DNA from: Pseudoips prasinana
Taxonomy: Eukaryota > Arthropoda > Insecta > Lepidoptera > Nolidae
Length of the DNA: 64,000 nucleotides
NCBI GenBank assembly: GCA_951640165.1
Contig: OX621250.1
Location: 8,990,001-9,054,000 of the forward strand
Direction: 5' to 3'
The notes under the pieces were generated by a model. It had not been told where the DNA came from and did no database searches. It was given only the letters and a program-made list of their open reading frames with translations. Below, one piece after another: positions 21,804 to 32,339 of the stretch. The first letter of the stretch is position 1. Each line of letters starts with the position of its first letter. The position numbers and the translations under genes were made by a program.

Positions 21804-21926
21804 TCATAAGCCTCGGTCCCTGGCATCCTACATTCCATATGCGACTGCATCTCCATTAGCTTTTTCCAATTATCTGGATCTGTCTTCTGTAGAAGAATTG
21901 CCCTCAACGGCAGAAGAGCATCGTGT
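21804..21926 (-). CDS. SmydA-like protein exon
   Basis: 123 bp between acceptor CATTTTCAG and donor GA|GTAAGTATT on the - strand. It encodes HDALLPLRAILLQKTDPDNW, then KKLMEMQSHMECR, ending TEAYD across the splice. The LPLRxxLLQKxDPxxWxxLMxMQSH block is a Smyd hallmark between the SET N-terminal part and the SET core; compare ISPLRVLLM...NLESHLEDR in the + strand paralogue. Confidence 0.93.
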
Positions 21927-22140
21927 CTGAAAATGAAAGGAATTCAACTTTGTTACCGGTGTTTCAAGTTGGAAGTCATCGACTACCGTGTGTCTTACCG
22001 AATAGTAAATATACTACAGGTGTTATGATGAAGAGTTTTAAATATTAACTACCATCTAATAAGGTAAGATAAGATAAATTTATTTGCTTTAAACATGGTC
22101 ATTACAGGCCTTAAAAATAATTATAATAAGTTACTACATG

Positions 22141-22369
22141 TCTAACAAGGGCCTCTACTGGCTAAGTCGCCGAACATCGATTTCTTAAATGTTGTTCAAA
22201 TAAATATATAATCGGCTTCCATGAGCACATGTGACGTCATAAATGGACCGGAATCGATTGTCAACGTTGAAGCCGATTTAACGATTGATTAAGTTATTTT
22301 TAACCTTTATTTATTTGAACGCCATTTAAGAAATCGATGTTCGGCGACTTAGCCGGTAGAGCCCCAGGT
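22141..22369. mobile_element. TIR-bearing MITE, copy 1
   Basis: About 230 bp with ~60-bp terminal inverted repeats: GGCTAAGTCGCCGAACATCG at the left and its complement, reading CGATGTTCGGCGACTTAGCC, at the right; ends are GGGGCTCTACC-like. The interior holds ATCGATTGTCAACG...GATTAAGT. A second copy is at 26694-26931. Both sit in introns of the same Smyd gene. CAGGGG-type ends hint at the hAT group, but no clear target duplication was seen. Confidence 0.75.
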
Positions 22370-22436
22370 ACTGGTATGCAAATATTATACAAATTAGAAT
22401 AATACTATCTATCTACTAATTTATTATGAATAAATA

Positions 22437-22452
22437 TATATATATATATATA
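22437..22452. repeat. TA microsatellite
   Basis: Eight TA dinucleotides; ordinary simple repeat. Confidence 0.9.
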
Positions 22453-22869
22453 CAACATGTAACGTAATTAACGCACACCCTCAAACACTCCAATTAGACT
22501 ATTATGTTGTAATCATAATGGATACGCTGAAATTTTAATTTAACATGTATATTCATTGTTATTTACTAATATAGTTTCTTGGGATTAAGTTTGTTTTTCT
22601 TTATTTTGTATTCAATGATGGAATTTGTATGAAAACAAATAAAACTGCGGTTTTAGAAGTCTTATTACTTTGACTTACGGTCCATTTCAATTTGTTTTGA
22701 CTGTACAGAATTAATATGACAATAATGTCCGTAGTTTTAATTATTTTGGATTAAAAAATTACCTATATTAAAAATGATACAAATCGATTCAGTAAACGAT
22801 TCTGAACAAACTATTTTCAGGATGTGCGTTAATCAAGTTACATGTTGTAAAGGCGCTCATAACTAGAGG

Positions 22870-23030
22870 CTCTCACCGTTCCGTAAGCGATCGGTGAGGT
22901 GAAGCAACGACGAGGTGACCACTAGAGTGGTTTAATTTCTGAGCGTCTCCGTGCTTCGGAGGGCACGTTAAGCTGTCGGTCCCGGTCCTAGACATTAGAC
23001 CACTACCCATACGATAAGCAAGCAACCGAA
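22870..23030 (+). mobile_element. SINE-like repeat family D, partial
   Basis: Shares GGTTTAATTTCTGAGCGTCT, CCGTGCTTCGGAGGGCACG and the ACGATAAGCAAGCAA tail with 20490-20755. Confidence 0.6.
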
Positions 23031-23046
23031 TAGTGAGCGTTATAAA

Positions 23047-23122
23047 AAACAGATACATTATAAACAGATACATTATAAACAGATACATTATAAACAGATA
23101 CATTATAAACAGATACATTATA
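23047..23122. repeat. 15-bp tandem repeat
   Basis: Five perfect head-to-tail copies of AAACAGATACATTAT. Being 15 bp it leaves a - strand frame open (YLFIM repeats), which is not a gene. Confidence 0.95.
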
Positions 23123-23124
23123 AT

Positions 23125-23350
23125 TTTACACACGGCCATCTAATCCCAAACTAAGCAGAGCTTGTACTATGGAAACCAAATAACTGATTTACTATAAATA
23201 CTACATTTTTTTTGTAAATACATACTCATATAGATAATTACACCCAGACTCAGGGCAAACAGACATGTTCATGCACGTAAATATCTGACCTGGGTGGGAA
23301 TCGAACCCACGACCTCCAGCGTGAAAACCAAGCATTTGTCAAACGGGTTT
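23125..23350 (-). mobile_element. SINE family C copy
   Basis: - strand family-C SINE with intact B box (GTGGGTTCGATTCCCACC) and body (CATAGTACAAGCTCTGCTTA). Confidence 0.8.
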
Positions 23351-23679
23351 TATTGCATTTAGGTAATCAAAAATGTATAAATCCGGTGGCTAACCAAAGT
23401 AAATGGGCCTTCCCAGTATGGGGACGTTTTGGATCTGGTGGTAGTATTAAAGCGAGACTGTCGCTATACACACAAGGTCCGTCATAATTATAATATTCAA
23501 TTCTTTCCACAATAATATGATTATATAAAATCCTCAAAAATATAATTATACCTTAATATAGACAGAACCATTGACAATATGTAGTAAAAATAATAGACTT
23601 AAACTAGATAATTAAACATAATCTCTTGACAATAACTTGATACGAGCTAGCTAAATATCATTGCTATAATAAAATAAAT

Positions 23680-23835
23680 TTTATAAATGTTTTCATACAA
23701 TTAATACAATGTGTACCTAAATATCTATGTTACCTACTAGAAATAATAATGTATACAACTATATTACTACAAACATGTTCGGACTATTTACAAGCGCTTT
23801 TTTAAAGTCTACGTGAATAAAAACCTTTTTTATTT
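23680..23835 (+). repeat. LINE 3'-tail-like repeat, copy 2
   Basis: Near-identical in order to 1-165: ACAAACATGTTCGGACTATT, AAGCGCTTTTTTAAAG, TACGTGAATAAAAACC. Confidence 0.7.
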
Positions 23836-23887
23836 TAAAAATATAGACAGTACCATTTAGACAAGATGTACCGAGTTAAATACATAA

Positions 23888-24893
23888 GAGGTCGGGGAAA
23901 AAGTTTCTTCGCATTTTTTAAGAAAATTCAAAACATTTTTCATGTATTTTACTTACATTTAACTAAAGTATGTAGGTACCATTTTGTTTAATGACTTTTT
24001 GACATCTGGTAGGTAGGGACATGATCCCATTGCTATAGAATTTTTTGGACTTCTGATCAAAATACCGCGGCTAGTGGTTTTGACAGTCCTCACGTGATGT
24101 TAACCTGACACTGCCTAAAGAATTCTGAAGAGACCGAAACAAAATTGGAGTGGAAATCTGAAGGTACAAGGTCAGGACTATACGGCGGATGCATTAACAC
24201 CTCCTAATGAAACAGCTCATAATGAATAATGACCTTCCAATCCCACCACACACACAGCATCACCTTGTTGCGAGTTAACCCGGGTTTCGCGACAGTCTGT
24301 GAGGCAAAAACCGACAAATGAGTACACGGTTCATTAGGTTTCTTTCAGTGAGCTCGTGAGGTACCCAAACATCGAGCTTTTTTGTGTACCCATTTTTTTT
24401 TTCAAATGCACCAAAACTGTTTTGTGGTCAATTCCCAGTTCTTCAGCTACGTCGACTACTACTGATATGCCGATCTTGCTCCACTTTTTCAAAAATGACA
24501 TCCATTTTATCCGTAATAAGCAACCAGAGCGACGTGAATCTTTGACAACAACATTTCCGGATTGAAAATGCTTATACCAATACTCTCACAGATAATACAT
24601 TAGGTCCATAAACATCGCAATTTTTTTTCGCGGCTTGCGGTACATTTTTACCTTTTTTATAATAAAATTTTAAAATCTGTCGAATTTCTTGATTAGGTTC
24701 ACTCATCTTGGCAGTACGAAAAAGAAATGAAAATCACACATTTTCATAATTTGAATTTGGAATTATGTTCTTTTAAATTTAAACTTTCAATGATACCAAA
24801 ACCAGCCAGATACAAATAGTATAGCCAAAGAGATTTTATGACAACTTCATACCTACTATAATGCGAAAAGACCTTTTTCCCCAACCATTATCT
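23888..24893 (-). pseudogene. Mariner-family transposon fossil
   Basis: About 1.0 kb bounded by imperfect ~28-bp inverted ends sharing GGGGAAAAAG and TTCGCAT (left 23892-23918, right about 24866-24888). On the - strand, starting near 24706, a degenerate transposase reads MSEPNQEIRQILKFYYKKGK. It then has a DVYGPN helix-turn-helix segment, and further on a DRHISS...AEELGI(D)HKTVL block and a LDVWVPHE-like block, all broken by shifts and stops. These are N-terminal blocks of mariner transposases. The catalytic part is too decayed to read. It lies in an intron of the Smyd gene. Confidence 0.8.
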
Positions 24894-25084
24894 AAAACTA
24901 CAAGTATTGACAATTTAAAAACCTTAAATAACCAATTTTGAGAATAACTTCAAGAAATGCCCATTAAACTAAAGCATTATTATCTGAAATGAAATTATAT
25001 TCTACTTGATCAAATATGTCACGATCGAATAATCCACTTGTACCTAGAATTAAATATATATAGTTAGTTTGTTAAACTATTTTT

Positions 25085-25285
25085 TTTAAAGATAACTCCT
25101 GCATTAGGGAAATTAATCCCTGTGTCGCGGTGTACTTTACAAACATATAATAGACTGACACAAATACATCCAGACTCAGAACAACTATTTATGGGTCACA
25201 CAAATAGTTGCCTGGCGCGGGACTCGAACCCGCGACACGATGCGGCAAGGCGACTGTCTTAGCCGCTGCGCCACACGTGCAGTCT
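25085..25285 (-). mobile_element. SINE family A copy
   Basis: - strand; head GTGTGGCGCAGCGGCTAAG and B-box GGGTTCGAGTCCCGCG intact, full body and tail. Confidence 0.85.
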
Positions 25286-25409
25286 CCCTATACTATTCAT
25301 GTTCCGACTATTTACAAGCGCTTTTAAATTCTATGTTTTTTTTTATTCATAAATTATACTTAAATAAATGTCTTAGGATAAGTGACACACTGTCAAAGTT
25401 TTAATTTTT

Positions 25410-25595
25410 TTTATTAGACCTCTCCCGCACTAGGGAAATGAATCCCTGTGTCGCGGGGTATTTTACAAACATAATTGACGGACACAAAGTATATCCAGAC
25501 TGAGAACTTTATGGGTCACACAAATATAGTTGTCCTGTGCGGGATACTAACCCAGAACACGGAGTGGCGAGGCGCCTGTCTTAACCCAAACTTGT
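25410..25595 (-). mobile_element. SINE family A copy
   Basis: - strand; more diverged than its neighbour 130 bp away, with a deletion in the body (AGAACTTTATGGG). Confidence 0.75.
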
Positions 25596-25779
25596 TCTCT
25601 TCATACTAGCTATATTAGAGAGAGACAAGTTATGATATTAATATTATTTTCCTACATATTAGAATGAACTACGTTAATGCAACACGGTTGGTGGGCGACT
25701 AAGTAGCCCGCCCACTGTGAGGTGTCACTTTTCGATTTTAGCACCTATAAAACGTTCTATGTTTAATTAATGAATTAAT

Positions 25780-25880
25780 AAAAAGGTGTTTATTCTCGTA
25801 GACTTTTAAGAAACGATTGTAAATAGTCATTACATGTTTGTAGTATAATTAAGTAAGCATAATTATTTCTAGGTACATAT
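25780..25880 (-). repeat. LINE 3'-tail-like repeat, copy 4
   Basis: Inverse copy of the 1-165 repeat (GTAAATAGTCATTACATGTTTG), diverged. Confidence 0.5.
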
Positions 25881-25961
25881 ACATATTTAAGTAAAAGGAG
25901 TGAAATTTTGGATAATTTTTATTAAATTCTAATTTATGATTTAGCTAGCTTAGGTATATTG

Positions 25962-26162
25962 ACTGCACGTGTGGCGTAGCGGCAAAGACAGTCGCCTCCC
26001 CGCTTCGTGTCCCGGGTTCGAAACTCGCGCCGGACAATTATTTGTGTGGCCTATAAATAGTTGTTCCGAGTCTGGATCTAATTTGTGTCCGTCTAATTAT
26101 ATGTTTGTAAAGTACCCCGCGATTAGATTCCCTAGTGCGGGCGTTGTCTTTAAAAAAAAAAG
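25962..26162 (+). mobile_element. SINE family A copy
   Basis: + strand; head TGTGGCGTAGCGGCAAAGAC, B-box CCCGGGTTCGAAACTCG, ends TTGTCTTTAAAAAAAAAA. With the two - strand copies just upstream it makes inverted SINE pairs in one Smyd intron. Confidence 0.8.
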
Positions 26163-26416
26163 TTATTGTCAATCTTATATATAGGTTTAATTATCGAGCG
26201 TTTAGATATTATTTACTAAATATTGTCTGAATGGTTCTGTCTGTATTAACGTAAGAATTCCATATTATTATTATGATGGATATTGTGTGTACAACGACGG
26301 TCGCGCTTTAATACCAAAGGATCCAATGCGCCCCAACTGAGAAGACTTATAAGTAAGACCTATCTTAATGAAGTCATTTATTAAGTCTATGTTCTTAAAA
26401 TATCCGTCGAATTTAC

Positions 26417-26542
26417 CTGTAATAGTCAGCCATTTCGTTCAGCACACATTCGGGTCTCAAACTCAAGACGGCACACTCAGCTGCGTGATGCCTGGGGTCT
26501 TTCAAGCCCGGACAGTTCCCTGAACACACTGGCCAGCCGCAA
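26417..26542 (-). CDS. SmydA-like protein exon (zinc ligands)
   Basis: 126 bp between TTTTCCAG and AG|GTAAATTC on the - strand. It encodes CGWPVCSGNCPGLKDPRHH, AAECAVLSLRP and NEMADYYR. The C-G-W-P-V-C...C...H...EC pattern is the Cys-rich insert of the Smyd SET N-terminal half; the paralogue has KCNWPMCGPECEKAEIHKAEC. Confidence 0.93.
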
Positions 26543-26693
26543 CTGGAAAATAAGAGAATAGGTATATCGTTTGAGAAAAAAACAAAAAAATCTGACTCAC
26601 ATATTGTCTTATAGAGTAATTAAGGTTAGTAATATTATATCAGTGTTTAACAAACGTAAAACCTACTTCAAATATTCTTTTTTATCACCGAAC

Positions 26694-26931
26694 AGGGGCT
26701 TTACCGGCTAAGTCGCCGAACATTGATTTATTAAATGGCGTTTATATAAATGTTAAAAATGACTTAATCGTTAAATCGGCTTCAACGTTGACAATCGATT
26801 CCAGGCCATTTATGACGTCACATGTGCTCATGGAAGCCTATTAAACGATTGATTAAGTCATTTTTAACCTTTATTATTTGAACGCCTTTTAAGAAATCGA
26901 TGTTCGGCGACTTAGCCGGTATAGCCCCAGT
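26694..26931. mobile_element. TIR-bearing MITE, copy 2
   Basis: Same family as 22141-22369, ends GGGGCTTTACCGGCTAAG and CTTAGCCGGTATAGCCCC. The shared interior includes ATCGATTCCAGGCCATTTATG in the opposite internal arrangement relative to copy 1. Confidence 0.75.
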
Positions 26932-27333
26932 TTGGGAGAAAAGACATCGGAATGAATTCTTGTTTTATTAACTCGTAGAAGTCTTTTTACAGTCCTAACT
27001 AAAATTAACTCTTTAAAAAACATACACCTAACTTTAAATAAAATAAATCCTTAGTAATCCATTTCGAATAACAATTTTACTATTTTCCTTATCCTGTAAT
27101 CCATTTTGAAACACGATTTTACTATTTTAAATTTTCTCTATAATATCGATTGAAAAAGAAATGATTAAAATTTGTTTTCAACAACTAAGAGCGAGAGAGA
27201 TATATATAAAAAATCGTAGCTAATAACCTCCTTTTTAATTATACACGACATTCGTACAGACTGACTGATTAGTCCAGTAAATTCAAGGGAGTTGAGAGAA
27301 ATATAATCTCTAATAAAGAAATTTCATACTAAC

Positions 27334-27518
27334 TTGGTACATCTTTCGCCAGCATCCGTGAAAACGGGTCTATAGCAACCGACACACGGCATTACCGCTT
27401 CGGGGTCTGGCATAGCTTTGGGTCCAAAGACGAGTGGTCTTTCTGACAGGATCTGGTCACCTGGTTGAAGATCTCGAGACGCCACCATATGTCTGCCGAG
27501 CTCCTCAGATGTGTGGTC
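27334..27518 (-). CDS. SmydA-like protein exon (SET N-terminal)
   Basis: 185 bp on the - strand after a TTCTAG acceptor; donor ACCAA|GTTAGT. It encodes DHTSEELGRHMVASRDLQPG, DQILSERPLVFGPKA, MPCVGCYRPVF and GERCT. LGRHMVASRDLQPGD is the SET start (paralogue: LGRHMIATRDIKQGE), and the CVGC...C...C pairs begin the zinc-bound insert. The acceptor is not preceded by a strong pyrimidine tract. Confidence 0.9.
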
Positions 27519-28960
27519 CTAGAATATTTTTCCCTTTTTTATTTTGGTTTTTAATTTACTGCCCGCTCTGGCAAGTGTATATAAATGTTCAAATCGTATC
27601 ATTATTATTTTTCCTTCAGTTAGAAATGGAAACATATCATGTATAGATATCGGCACAAGGCGACCAAATCGGGTGCTTTATCAATATTATAGTACTGGCA
27701 GTGCCCTCTGATGACACAAAATGTCGTAAATGTCGCTGTACTTAATGTGAAGTTTTCAGGCATGCATCTTTCCTTTGTCCTATAATGGCCTCCCATAGAC
27801 GATAATATATGTATTAAATATATGTATTTAACATTAGTGTCTTCTAACAGTTCTTCCGATCTCATCCAAACGATAGCTTTATACGTAGACGTACGTTATA
27901 CTTGACTTCTTTATGTATACCGATTGCTATTATCATCTGACCACGGTATTTTGGTCTGATCCTGCCACCGCGAAGAAAACTATAACTTCATCCAAGTATG
28001 TCTTACACACAAAAATATCGTATAGATGTGATCAGGAGCAATCCTAAAAAAATAATTTCGGCCATGATGTTAAGCCACAAACAGAATGACAGAGAACAGA
28101 GTGGCGGTGGCGAAAATGGCGCAGGACAGAAGCGTCGCAATTTCAGTCAAGCGGTAGTTAGAATTCAAGACGTCATAGTGACAATCTGTTACTTGTTTAT
28201 ACATACATCAAGCGATCTGATCGCTGCCATTAAAGACACGTACAATCCACCGCGCCACTTTCGTCATCGCTGCACTACCCGCTGACGTGCACCTGTCTTC
28301 TGCAGAACACGGTAATAATGGAGAACACAGCTCTCCTTAGGGTAAACTTACATACAAGTAGATAGTAACGTTAACTTGTATGACAGTATGGTACTAGCTA
28401 GTCACTGGCAGTTGGACTAGTCAAAGATTTCAGCAAAAAATTCGGTTAGCACAACTGGAAGTGATCGAGGCATTCAGTCTCGATTACCGCATTAGGGAGT
28501 TTGTCGTGGGCGTTAAACGCCAAAAGTGTGTTTTCACGAGTGGTACTAACCCTGAAAACGCAGGTCAAACCACAATTAGTGCCAGTCTCAAAAGCGTTCG
28601 AGACCACATCTGTCGTATAAAGGTCATCATCATGTGTGGTGTTGATAACCAAGTTCTTCATAGGGCTAATTTGGTATTAAAATAACATGAAACAGGTATA
28701 TAAGGAAGGTGTTTATTATCAACCATGAGCTCTCAATTGGATCTAAACCAAGGTCTTGGCTTCGCTACCCACCGATATAAATCAAAAGCTTGTAAGTTCC
28801 AACAATGACACTAAAGCAGTACCACCTAAGTTTGTTGAAAAGTTAATTTTCATTGAATTATTTATTAAGTACTTAAATTTATATTTATTAAAAATATATA
28901 CTAAGTAAATATATATATTTTTTAAAGTTTCCTTGCTTTCGCTGTTTATTTCTTAAAGAA
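27519..28960. other. Intron stretch with no recognised element
   Basis: Contains several short open frames (- 27620-27865, + 27998-28285, + 28461-28685) without homologous motifs or convincing splice sites. Confidence 0.4.
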
Positions 28961-30897
28961 CTTCTTTATCATCTTCCGCAGCACCATCATCATTGCCTAT
29001 ATAGATACATTTTCTTTCTTATCTTCAACAACGACGTACAGTAGGCAGTAATTTGATGTTGAAAAAGATGAATTTGGTTATTATTTCCAGCATACTTTGC
29101 CATATAATTATGATCTTGATCGCACAATATTTAGTTTGCCTTTGTTTTTTAATGGTCGCAATATTATTCTGCCCTTCTTCTTAATTTAATGGCATGATTT
29201 CGTCGATACTAAAATATTCTACAGATCCAATGTGATGCAGCCAGTATGAGTTCCATAATATTAAGTTAATATATTCTGAATCTTAACCGAACGGACTAAG
29301 CGTTTGAATGGTTTGATGATTTTAGCACATAACGGCATATTATTTCAATTGTATACACAACACCTGCTACTTCTTTTAAATTAGTATTAGACTTCAAACT
29401 TTTTAATTTATATTTGCGAAGCTCTACAAAGCACCAAGCTTGATTGGCAGTTATTTGTACAAAGCTCTATTTGTCCATATGATTTATCCAGAACCATAGT
29501 GGGTATATAAAAAAGTGCGTTGGCTGTAAAACTCATGCTGATGGGGAATTAAGGAGAAACATCGATCAATTCAATGGTAGGTTAAAAAATAAATAGATCA
29601 TTAATTACCTTCAGCTGTTGTCCATTTGCCCGAAGACTGTGAGTTACCTGGTTAATAAGTTAGTGAATGAAATAATGAATTTATTATGCTGATGGATTAG
29701 CCAACATCGTTTTTATGAAATAATTTCTGCAAATGAGAGTGAGTACTTTGTTAAAATATTATGCTTTGCCAAGGCTTATATCATTCGCATTAAGCAATAA
29801 AATTTGAATATGAATCACCTTCTAAATGTTAAAGGAAATTATTTGTGGTTAAAAAGCATATTTAATAAGCAAACAAGCTTGAAAACCATTAATAATAAAA
29901 TGGAAAATCTGAATAAAAATTAAATTGAAAAAATAATTTAAAGTTCTGAACGTAGAAACTCGAATGATGATTACCTAGGTACCTCTTGTTTTAATTGTAT
30001 TTCCATTTTGATAATAATTTATTCGTAATAAAACATAAATTGACTATTAATGGCCAGTTTTGCAATGTGACCATGCACTAATAGGCAATTTATACCCTCC
30101 ATTTATGAGGCATAGTAAGTATTAAAATATTAAATAAATCTGACTAAACACACTCAGTGAAGCTTCGAGAATACTACTAAGCTAGAAAAGTCGAAAATTA
30201 GATACGCTCCAATATGGTTACCTGAGGTATCAGCCGCAGCTAGCATTTTGGCAGCATTACTGCACTGCTGAATGCTGCGATGACATGGCAACCAGACTAT
30301 ATACTTAGATATTTACGTTCTAGTCAAAGATCTAGACACAGATCTAAAATACGTTCGTGCTAAGGTGTATGAGGGACTGGAATGTCTCCGAAGACTTCGT
30401 CAAAGGCAGAACAAAGTAGAAAAGATATCTTATCCGGTATTATTTTGTCCTAGGATAAAATAATAACTTCCAATTTTCGCAAATCGTATATTGATTGTAT
30501 GTCAAAATTAATTACGAATAGTGGTATATGTTTTATATGAAGATCAAGAACATTATTTAGAAAATATCGACTAATATAGTGTATTCGTATTGGGTTCTTC
30601 CAAAGACAATATTTATGATTTCATATAAGTAGCGCCATCTTACGATATAGTACTAAAACACGTTTTACTTGAGAAGCGACATCTAGACCGACCAATTCAT
30701 TCTCGTGAAGTATTAGCAACGTTATAGTGTTGTCAAAGATATTTAGTTACAAGCTTTTACGATAGATGGCCAAATTCTAAATTTAAAAAAGCTTTCTTTC
30801 TAATTCAATAATGATGATAAATATTATTATGGTAAGTATTATGCTTAATAAATGTATTATCATAATTGAATGAAACTTTTAATGATAATTGTATTAC
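28961..30897. other. Intron stretch, possible decayed transposon
   Basis: AT-rich. Around 29543-29575 one + frame reads HADGELRRN, loosely resembling the HLxGTLRxN block of piggyBac-type transposases, but nothing else of such a protein is readable. No other feature seen. Confidence 0.25.
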
Positions 30898-30943
30898 CTC
30901 ATACGCCCGCTCATTGACCCCATTACTATCTTTTTCATCTTTC
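30898..30943 (-). CDS. Probable micro-exon of the SmydA-like gene
   Basis: 46 bp on the - strand between a good acceptor (TTTTTTTATTACAG) and donor (GAG|GTAATA). In the only open phase it encodes KDEKDSNGVNERAYE. Its 3' phase (0) matches the 5' phase of the 27334-27518 exon. The join RAYE-DHTSEELGRHM aligns with CAFK-IQFSDTLGRHM of the paralogue. If real, it replaces the end of the MYND finger, so this protein may lack a canonical MYND at this point. The prediction rests on splice sites, phase and alignment of four residues. Confidence 0.45.
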
Positions 30944-31199
30944 CTGTAATAAAAAAATAAGATAAATGTAGGTAATGTCTAAAAGGTAGAAACGTAGGTA
31001 AATAACGTGAACATAATATGCTTTTAAAACGGCTTCTCAGTACAACGAGTTTCTAAGTACTCGTTTTAAACAAATTTCTGATATAATATACAGGATAATA
31101 GTCCTGCAATTAACCTTAATTTATTGATATGTTCTAATTGTTTCGACCAAGTTGCATTGAGTCAGCCCGTGACTACGACTAATGCAACTTGGTCGAAAA

Positions 31200-31672
31200 T
31201 TTCGAAAAATACCGGCCAAGTGCGAGTCGGACACGCCTATGAAGGGGTCCGTAGCAGCAAGTATTTCAGTTGGTTAAATGAATGCAAATTGCGGTTTACG
31301 ATTTATGACGTATTAAAAAAAACTACTTGCTAGATCTCGTTCAAACAAATTTTCGTTGTTAGTTGGCATGGTAACGTACATCATATATTTTTTTAGTTAT
31401 ATCATTCTCTTATTTTAGAAGTTACAGGGGGGGGGGGGGCACTCATTTTACCACTTTGGAAGTGTCTCTCGCACAAAATATTCAGTTTAGAAAAAAATGA
31501 TATTATTATTAGAAACCCGGTTCACCGAATACATCTACTTACCAAGTTTCAATAGTACAGCTCTTATAGTTTCGGAAAAAGTGGCTGTGACATACGGACG
31601 GACAGACAGACAGACATGACGAATCCATAAGGGTTCCGTTTTTTGCCATTTGGCTACGGAACCCTAAAAAGA
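31200..31672. repeat. Abundant lepidopteran interspersed repeat, copy 2
   Basis: Starts GGCCAAGTGCGAGTCGGAC, includes a G run (31427-31438), TTTTACCACTTTGGAAGTG, CAGACAGACAGACATGACG and ends GGGTTCCG...GGAACCCTAAAAAG. Fuller than the copy at 2688-3330. The short inverted motif GGGTTCCG/CGGAACCC lies at its end. Confidence 0.65.
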
Positions 31673-31796
31673 TAAAAGCCGCATTAATACCAGTAAACCA
31701 TGTTTTGTAGTTGGAATTGCTGGAATTGTGGTACTCATATCAGTGTCAGCCATGTTGTATAATGTAAGATATACATGTTGTATAATGTAGTGAATG

Positions 31797-32045
31797 ACTG
31801 GCCTATTGGTCTGGTGGAAGTGACCTTGACTACTTAACCAGAGGTCATGGGTTCGATTCACACCAGGGACAAATCTTTGTGTGATAAACACTACTATTTG
31901 TTCTGTGTCTGGGTGTCACTTATCTAGAATATGTATTTATTTAGAAATATATAAATATCTTTATCAGTTCTCTGGTTGCCATAGTACAGTATTGCCTAGT
32001 TTGGGATGAGATGGCAGTGTGTGAGTTGCCCCAAGATATGTGTCA
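31797..32045 (+). mobile_element. SINE family E copy
   Basis: Head TGGCCTATTGGTCTGGTGG with B-box GGTCATGGGTTCGATTCAC. The body has TGTGATAAACACTACTATTTG and GCCTAGTTTGGGATGAGATG. Further copies at 55510-55760, 57220-57475 (+) and 63495-63605 (-, partial). Confidence 0.8.
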
Positions 32046-32339
32046 TGTTTATATATATATGTGTCATGTATATTGTTATGTATGCCTAATGGTCTATTGA
32101 TATATATGAGTTAGTTTCGTTAAAATATGTTTTAGTACTCTTTGAATTTGTAGTAATCTAAGTAGTTAAAGTAATCTTAAGTTTTGTAAGTAAATAAAAA
32201 AAGAGACCTATCCTTTACCATGCCGTGGCGACTTGTAAGTAAAGCAACATTTAGCACGTAATTTTATAACATGTATGTATTCAATGTATTAGTGTATGTT
32301 TTGTAAGTTGTCTTATTTAATTAATAAATAAATATTTAT

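Noticed and set aside
23047..23122. CRISPR-like regular repeat
   Set aside because: Perfect head-to-tail tandem repeat with no spacers in a eukaryotic genome.
22873..23139. Hydrophobic YLFIM-repeat open frame on the - strand
   Set aside because: Produced by the 15-bp tandem repeat and a SINE-like repeat; not a gene.
25969..26184. tRNA-like sequences with good A and B boxes (also at 2000, 4500, 23290, 35280, 42400, 43640, 55560, 57260)
   Set aside because: Each is the head of a SINE with the family body attached, and none folds into an evident full cloverleaf with a proper acceptor stem; not called as tRNA genes.
27998..28285. 95-codon open frame (MSYTQKYRID...)
   Set aside because: No recognisable family, no splice sites, intronic on the opposite strand to the Smyd gene.
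29500..29620. Possible piggyBac transposase relic (HADGELRRN)
   Set aside because: A single weak block; no other transposase block or terminal repeat could be found.
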